Part shown: in pieces, positions 60,737 to 64,000 of the stretch
Layout: every line of letters begins with the position of its first letter
Numbering within the stretch: the stretch's first letter is position 1
Assembly (NCBI GenBank): GCA_018828145.1
Contig: JAHJWO010000024.1
Span: 124,001 to 188,000 of the forward strand
From: Alphaproteobacteria bacterium
GTDB taxonomy: Bacteria > Pseudomonadota > Alphaproteobacteria > Rhizobiales > Devosiaceae
Length of the DNA: 64,000 nucleotides
Direction: 5' to 3'
Position numbers and translations under genes: made by a program
Notes under the pieces: generated by a model
What the model was told of the DNA's origin: nothing
The model's database searches: none
The model's input: only the letters and a program-made list of their open reading frames with translations

Positions 60737-61912
60737 ATGTCGTTCGGCATCAATTTGCCGCCCCAGATCAAAGTGTTTGGGGCGTTTTTCATTTATTCGT
60801 TTTGCATGGGCAGCCTCTATCCCCGCCTGCCAGCCATCCAGAGTTTCATGGGCGTGGGCGAAGGGGCGCTGGGCCTGTCGCTGGTCGGTGCCGCGCTGGG
60901 CACGCTGATCTCGCTGACCTTTGCCGGCCCGACCATCGAGCGTATCGGCTATCGCCGCACCCTGCTGGCCGCCCTGCCCCTGCTGTCGGTGCTCTATGCC
61001 ATCGCCGTCTGGGCGCCGACACCGCTGACCTTCTTCCTGCTGCTGATGCCGGTGGGCATCACCATCGGCTGCATCGAGCTGATCATCAATCTCGAGGCCG
61101 ACCGGGTCGAGCATGCCATCGGCCGCCGCATCATGAACCGCGCCCATGCCTTCTGGAGCTTCGGCTTCTTTTCGGCCGGCATGGTGGGGTCCTTCGTAGC
61201 CCAGGCGGGCATCTCGCCGCAGGTGCACCTGGCCATCATGATCCCGGTCATCACCTTGGCCACGCTGGTGTTTCTCGGCCGCTTCCAGCCGGCCGAACAC
61301 CGCGCCGGCGGCAGCACCGATGCGTCGCCCCGCTTTGCCCGGCCGACGCTTTCCATCATGGTACTGGTGCTGGTCTGCCTGCCCGCAATGATCCTCGAAG
61401 GCGCCGGCATCGACTGGTCGGCCATCTATATGCGCGACATTTTCAGCGCCGCGCCGTTCTGGGCCGGCTTTGCCGTGGCGCTGGGCGCCGGGGCGCAAGC
61501 GGTGACGCGATTTTTTGCCGACAGCTTCGTCGAGCGCTGGAGCCCGGTCGTGGTGGCGCGGGGCCTGCTGACCATTCTGGGCATCGGCACGGTACTGGTC
61601 TTCTTCGCGCCGCTGCAGTGGCTGGCCTATGTCGGGCTGGCCCTGATCGGGGTCGGGACCAGCGCCCTCTTCCCGCTCGCCATGTCAGCGGCAGCGCAGC
61701 GCACCGATCGGCCGGCAGCGGTCAATGTGGCCTCGCTGGCGCAGATTTCCTTTGTGTCCTTCCTGCTGGGGCCGCCCCTGCTGGGCTATGTCGCCGAGCA
61801 TTTCGGCATTCGCTGGGCCTTCGGCATCGGCATTCCGCTGGTGATCCTGGGCCTGATCTTCGCTGATGCGCTCGGGCCGCGTCGCAAGGCAAAGACGGTG
61901 GCCGCCGAATGA
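60737..61912 (+). CDS. MFS transporter (first of three paralogues)
   Basis: 391 residues, about 12 helices. Carries the group-specific NLEADRVEHAIGRRIMNRAH segment with WSFGFFSAG in the first half, and EGAGIDWSAIYMRD in the second. Both recur in the two other MFS genes here. The family resembles YbjJ-type carriers of unknown substrate. It overlaps the second MFS gene by 4 bp, so the carriers and mmcB appear to be one operon. Confidence 0.93.
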   Translation: MSFGINLPPQIKVFGAFFIYSFCMGSLYPRLPAIQSFMGVGEGALGLSLVGAALGTLISLTFAGPTIERIGYRRTLLAALPLLSVLYAIAVWAPTPLTFFLLLMPVGITIGCIELIINLEADRVEHAIGRRIMNRAHAFWSFGFFSAGMVGSFVAQAGISPQVHLAIMIPVITLATLVFLGRFQPAEHRAGGSTDASPRFARPTLSIMVLVLVCLPAMILEGAGIDWSAIYMRDIFSAAPFWAGFAVALGAGAQAVTRFFADSFVERWSPVVVARGLLTILGIGTVLVFFAPLQWLAYVGLALIGVGTSALFPLAMSAAAQRTDRPAAVNVASLAQISFVSFLLGPPLLGYVAEHFGIRWAFGIGIPLVILGLIFADALGPRRKAKTVAAE

Positions 61913-63096
61913 CAATCGCTCCGCAATACCGCATCTATGCGTGCTTTTTTCTGTTCGCCTTTTCGCTCGGCGCCCTGCTGTCGCGCCTGCCGGACCTGCA
62001 GGTGCAGCTGGGGGTCTCGCATAGCCAGCTGGGCCTGACCATTATCGGCATGTCGATCGGCTCGCTGATTTCGCTGACCTTTTCGGCCCCGCTGATCGAA
62101 TATCTGGGCGCGCGCGCCACGGCCTTCATCACCGTGCTGGGCACGGCCACGATCTATGCCGTGCTGCCCTGGCTGCCCTCGGCGGAATGGGTGTTTGCCG
62201 GGCTGTTCCTCGCCGGGCTGCTGGCCGGTGCACTGGAGATCAACCTAAATGTGGAGACCGACCGGCTGGAAGCCCAGTATGGCCGGCACTACATGAACCG
62301 GGCGCATGGCTCCTGGAGCCTGGGCTTTTTCGTGACGGCGCTTCTGGGCGCCACCCTGCGCCAGGCCGGGCTGTCGACGCAGCTGCATATGCTGCTCGCG
62401 GTGGCCGTGGTGTTTGCCGTCGGCATCTGGATGATGAGCGGCATGGTCAATGCGCCGCACCGCCCCAACATGCATACCGGTGACACGCCGCGCATCGCCT
62501 TCCCGCATTGGGGCCTCTTGCCGCTCTGCATGATCGGCATTGCCGCCTTCCTCGTCGAGGGGGCAGGCATCGACTGGTCGGCCATCTATATGCGCGACGT
62601 CTTTGCCGTGGAGCCCTTCATCGGCGGGCTGGGGCTGACGCTGTTTTCGGGCTTTATGGCAGCCACGCGCCTGATGGCCGATCCGATCGTGGCGCGCTTC
62701 GGGCCGCGGCACACGGCCATGAGCCTATTGGCGCTGGCGGCGCTCGGCGCGCTTGCAGTGGGCCTGGCGCCTGCGCCATGGGTGGCGCTGACTGGCTTTA
62801 CCCTGATGGGCATTGGCTGTTCGGCTGTCTATCCCCTGGCGGTATCGGCGGCGGCCCAGCGCACCGACAGGCCCAGCGCGGTCAATGTCGCGGCCCTGGG
62901 ACAGGTGACATTCATCGTGTTCTTCCTTGCCCCGCCTTTGCTCGGCTTCGTTGCCGAGTATCTAGGTATCCGCAATTCCTATCTCGTGGTGCTGCCGGTG
63001 ATCCTGGCGGGGCTGATTGCGAGCCGGGCGCTGGGCACGCGCGCGGTGGCGACGCCAGCCGGCCTGCCGCCCGAACCGGCAACGCCACTCGGCTGA
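61909..63096 (+). CDS. MFS transporter (second of three paralogues)
   Basis: 395 residues, about 12 helices. Shares NVETDRLEAQYGRHYMNRAH...WSLGFF and VEGAGIDWSAIYMRDVFAVE with the first copy. The proteins clearly arose by duplication but have diverged along most of their length. It ends 3 bp before mmcB. Confidence 0.93.
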   Translation: MTIAPQYRIYACFFLFAFSLGALLSRLPDLQVQLGVSHSQLGLTIIGMSIGSLISLTFSAPLIEYLGARATAFITVLGTATIYAVLPWLPSAEWVFAGLFLAGLLAGALEINLNVETDRLEAQYGRHYMNRAHGSWSLGFFVTALLGATLRQAGLSTQLHMLLAVAVVFAVGIWMMSGMVNAPHRPNMHTGDTPRIAFPHWGLLPLCMIGIAAFLVEGAGIDWSAIYMRDVFAVEPFIGGLGLTLFSGFMAATRLMADPIVARFGPRHTAMSLLALAALGALAVGLAPAPWVALTGFTLMGIGCSAVYPLAVSAAAQRTDRPSAVNVAALGQVTFIVFFLAPPLLGFVAEYLGIRNSYLVVLPVILAGLIASRALGTRAVATPAGLPPEPATPLG

Positions 63097-63099
63097 GCC

Positions 63100-63561
63100 A
63101 TGACCGACCTGCCGCCCATCGTCGACCTGCGCCAATCGGCAACCGCCTTGCGGGTGCAGCGCGGGGTGATGCGCATGCTGCGCGAGCGGCATGACATGGC
63201 CTGCTATGCCGAAGTGCCGCTGGCCAATGGGCGGCGCGCCGATGTGCTGGCGGTGGGCCCCAAGGGGGAGATCTGGATCATCGAGATCAAGTCGAGCCTG
63301 ATCGACTTCCAGGTGGATCGCAAATGGCCGGAATATCGCGAATTTTCCGACAAGTTTTTCTTTGCCAAGCCACCCGAACTGGATGGGGAGATCTTTCCCG
63401 AGAGCGAGGGGCTGATCGTGGCGGACGGGCATGACGGGGCCATCTTGCGCGACAGCCCGGATACGCCCCTGCCCCCCGCGCGGCGCAAGGCGCTGATGCT
63501 CAAGCTGGCCCGGCTGGGCGCAGACCGCATCCATATTCTGATGGACCCCGGTCCGAAGTGA
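63100..63561 (+). CDS. mmcB: MmcB family DNA repair protein
   Basis: 153 residues. A restriction-endonuclease-like fold with the PD-(D/E)xK pattern: Asp in GRRADVLAVGPKGEIWIIEI, followed by Glu-Ile-Lys (EIKSS). It is conserved in alphaproteobacteria, where it protects against mitomycin C crosslinks. It is embedded between the second and third MFS genes with 3-bp and 4-bp junctions, so it is likely expressed with the carriers. No LexA box (GAAC-N7-GAAC) is evident just upstream. Confidence 0.92.
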   Translation: MTDLPPIVDLRQSATALRVQRGVMRMLRERHDMACYAEVPLANGRRADVLAVGPKGEIWIIEIKSSLIDFQVDRKWPEYREFSDKFFFAKPPELDGEIFPESEGLIVADGHDGAILRDSPDTPLPPARRKALMLKLARLGADRIHILMDPGPK

Positions 63562-64000
63562 GTTCCATGCCCATAGTCCGCTGGCGCGTCGTCGCGCTGT
63601 TCTTCGTGCATGCCCTGGCGCTCGGCGCCATCCATACGCGCATTCCCGACATCCAGCTGCTGATCGGCCTCAGCGAAGCCCAGCTCGGGCTGGTGCTGAT
63701 CGGCCAGCCCCTGGGCGGGCTGGCCATGTTCCTGTTCTCGAGCCGCATCATCGAGCGTTTCAACCCGCGGCTGGTCATCCTCGTCATGATGCCGCTGGTG
63801 ACGATCAGCGCCGCGCTGGTCACGGTGATCCTCAACCCGGTGGCGATGTTCCTGCTGCTGGCGCTGAACGGGGTCGGGTTTTCGCTGACCAATATCGCCA
63901 TCAATGTGGAGGCAGACCGCATCGAGGCGGCCTCGGGCATGCGCATCATGAATACCTGTCATGGTGCCTGGAGCATCGGGTTCCTGGTGACGTCGCTGCT
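63558..64000 (+). CDS. MFS transporter (third paralogue, cut by window end)
   Basis: Open from GTG at 63558 (overlapping the mmcB stop as GTGA) or ATG at 63567 to the window edge, 145-148 residues. The N-terminal half shares RIPDIQLLIGLSEAQLGLVL and NVEADRIEAASGMRIMNTCH followed by WSIGFL with the two upstream MFS proteins. It is the third member of the tandem array. Confidence 0.88.
   Translation, partial: MSSMPIVRWRVVALFFVHALALGAIHTRIPDIQLLIGLSEAQLGLVLIGQPLGGLAMFLFSSRIIERFNPRLVILVMMPLVTISAALVTVILNPVAMFLLLALNGVGFSLTNIAINVEADRIEAASGMRIMNTCHGAWSIGFLVTSL

Overview
The window is about 65% G+C, densely coding chromosomal DNA with alphaproteobacterial character, most like a free-living member of the Hyphomicrobiales (Devosia or a relative). 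The taxon is an inference. It rests on paired Irr/ICE-type boxes in front of a membrane ferritin (mbfA), a Mur/Fur-like box in front of sitABCD, HWE-type sensor kinases, a DUF1127 microprotein, an mmcB gene, and the short GC-rich intergenic palindromes common in this order. No rRNA, tRNA, CRISPR array, insertion sequence, integrase or complete prophage was recognised. The gene content is mainly transport, catabolism and metal homeostasis.

Layout. 1-4 kb: the 5' part of a sensor kinase, a small acidic protein, a cluster of palindromic repeats, miaB and a diguanylate cyclase. 4-14 kb: a tightly coupled oligopeptide-type ABC transporter operon (exported binding protein, two permeases, a second binding protein without a leader, a VOC protein and a P-loop/SUMF1-fold fusion), a sulfurtransferase, and a divergent fused double ATPase. 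Two matching 16-bp sites may co-regulate these units. 14-25 kb: aldo/keto reductase, trhO, a LysR/GMC oxidoreductase pair, mbfA with a double ICE box, an Rrf2/FAD-reductase pair, a Gfo/Idh/MocA dehydrogenase, a VOC/TetR divergon with twin operators, and an orphan tail-fibre-like protein. 25.9-29.4 kb: sitDCBA manganese/iron importer. 29.6-38.5 kb: guanine deaminase, a BBE flavoprotein with a divergent AraC regulator, an HWE kinase, a quinone reductase-like flavoprotein and a YtrA-type GntR/ABC exporter operon. 38.6-45.2 kb: cutC, a FhuF-like reductase, an SH3 protein, a hydroxyacid dehydrogenase, rbfA-truB, and a stress-type membrane protein flanked by two microproteins.

45.4-56 kb holds the clearest pathway: a nine-gene operon for the lower reductive pyrimidine pathway. 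It encodes omega-amino acid transaminase, (methyl)malonate-semialdehyde dehydrogenase, an M20 carbamoyl-amino acid hydrolase, dihydropyrimidinase, a small secreted protein of unknown function, and an NMT1/THI5-type ABC importer (ATPase, two permeases, binding protein). It is transcribed divergently from a RutR-type regulator, with a RutR-like box between them. The first enzyme, dihydropyrimidine dehydrogenase (PreTA), is not in the window. The last 8 kb carries a DUF4260 membrane protein, a second diguanylate cyclase, an RlpA-like protein, an aldo/keto reductase, a DUF1127 protein, a LysR regulator and three paralogous MFS carriers interleaved with mmcB, the last cut by the window edge.
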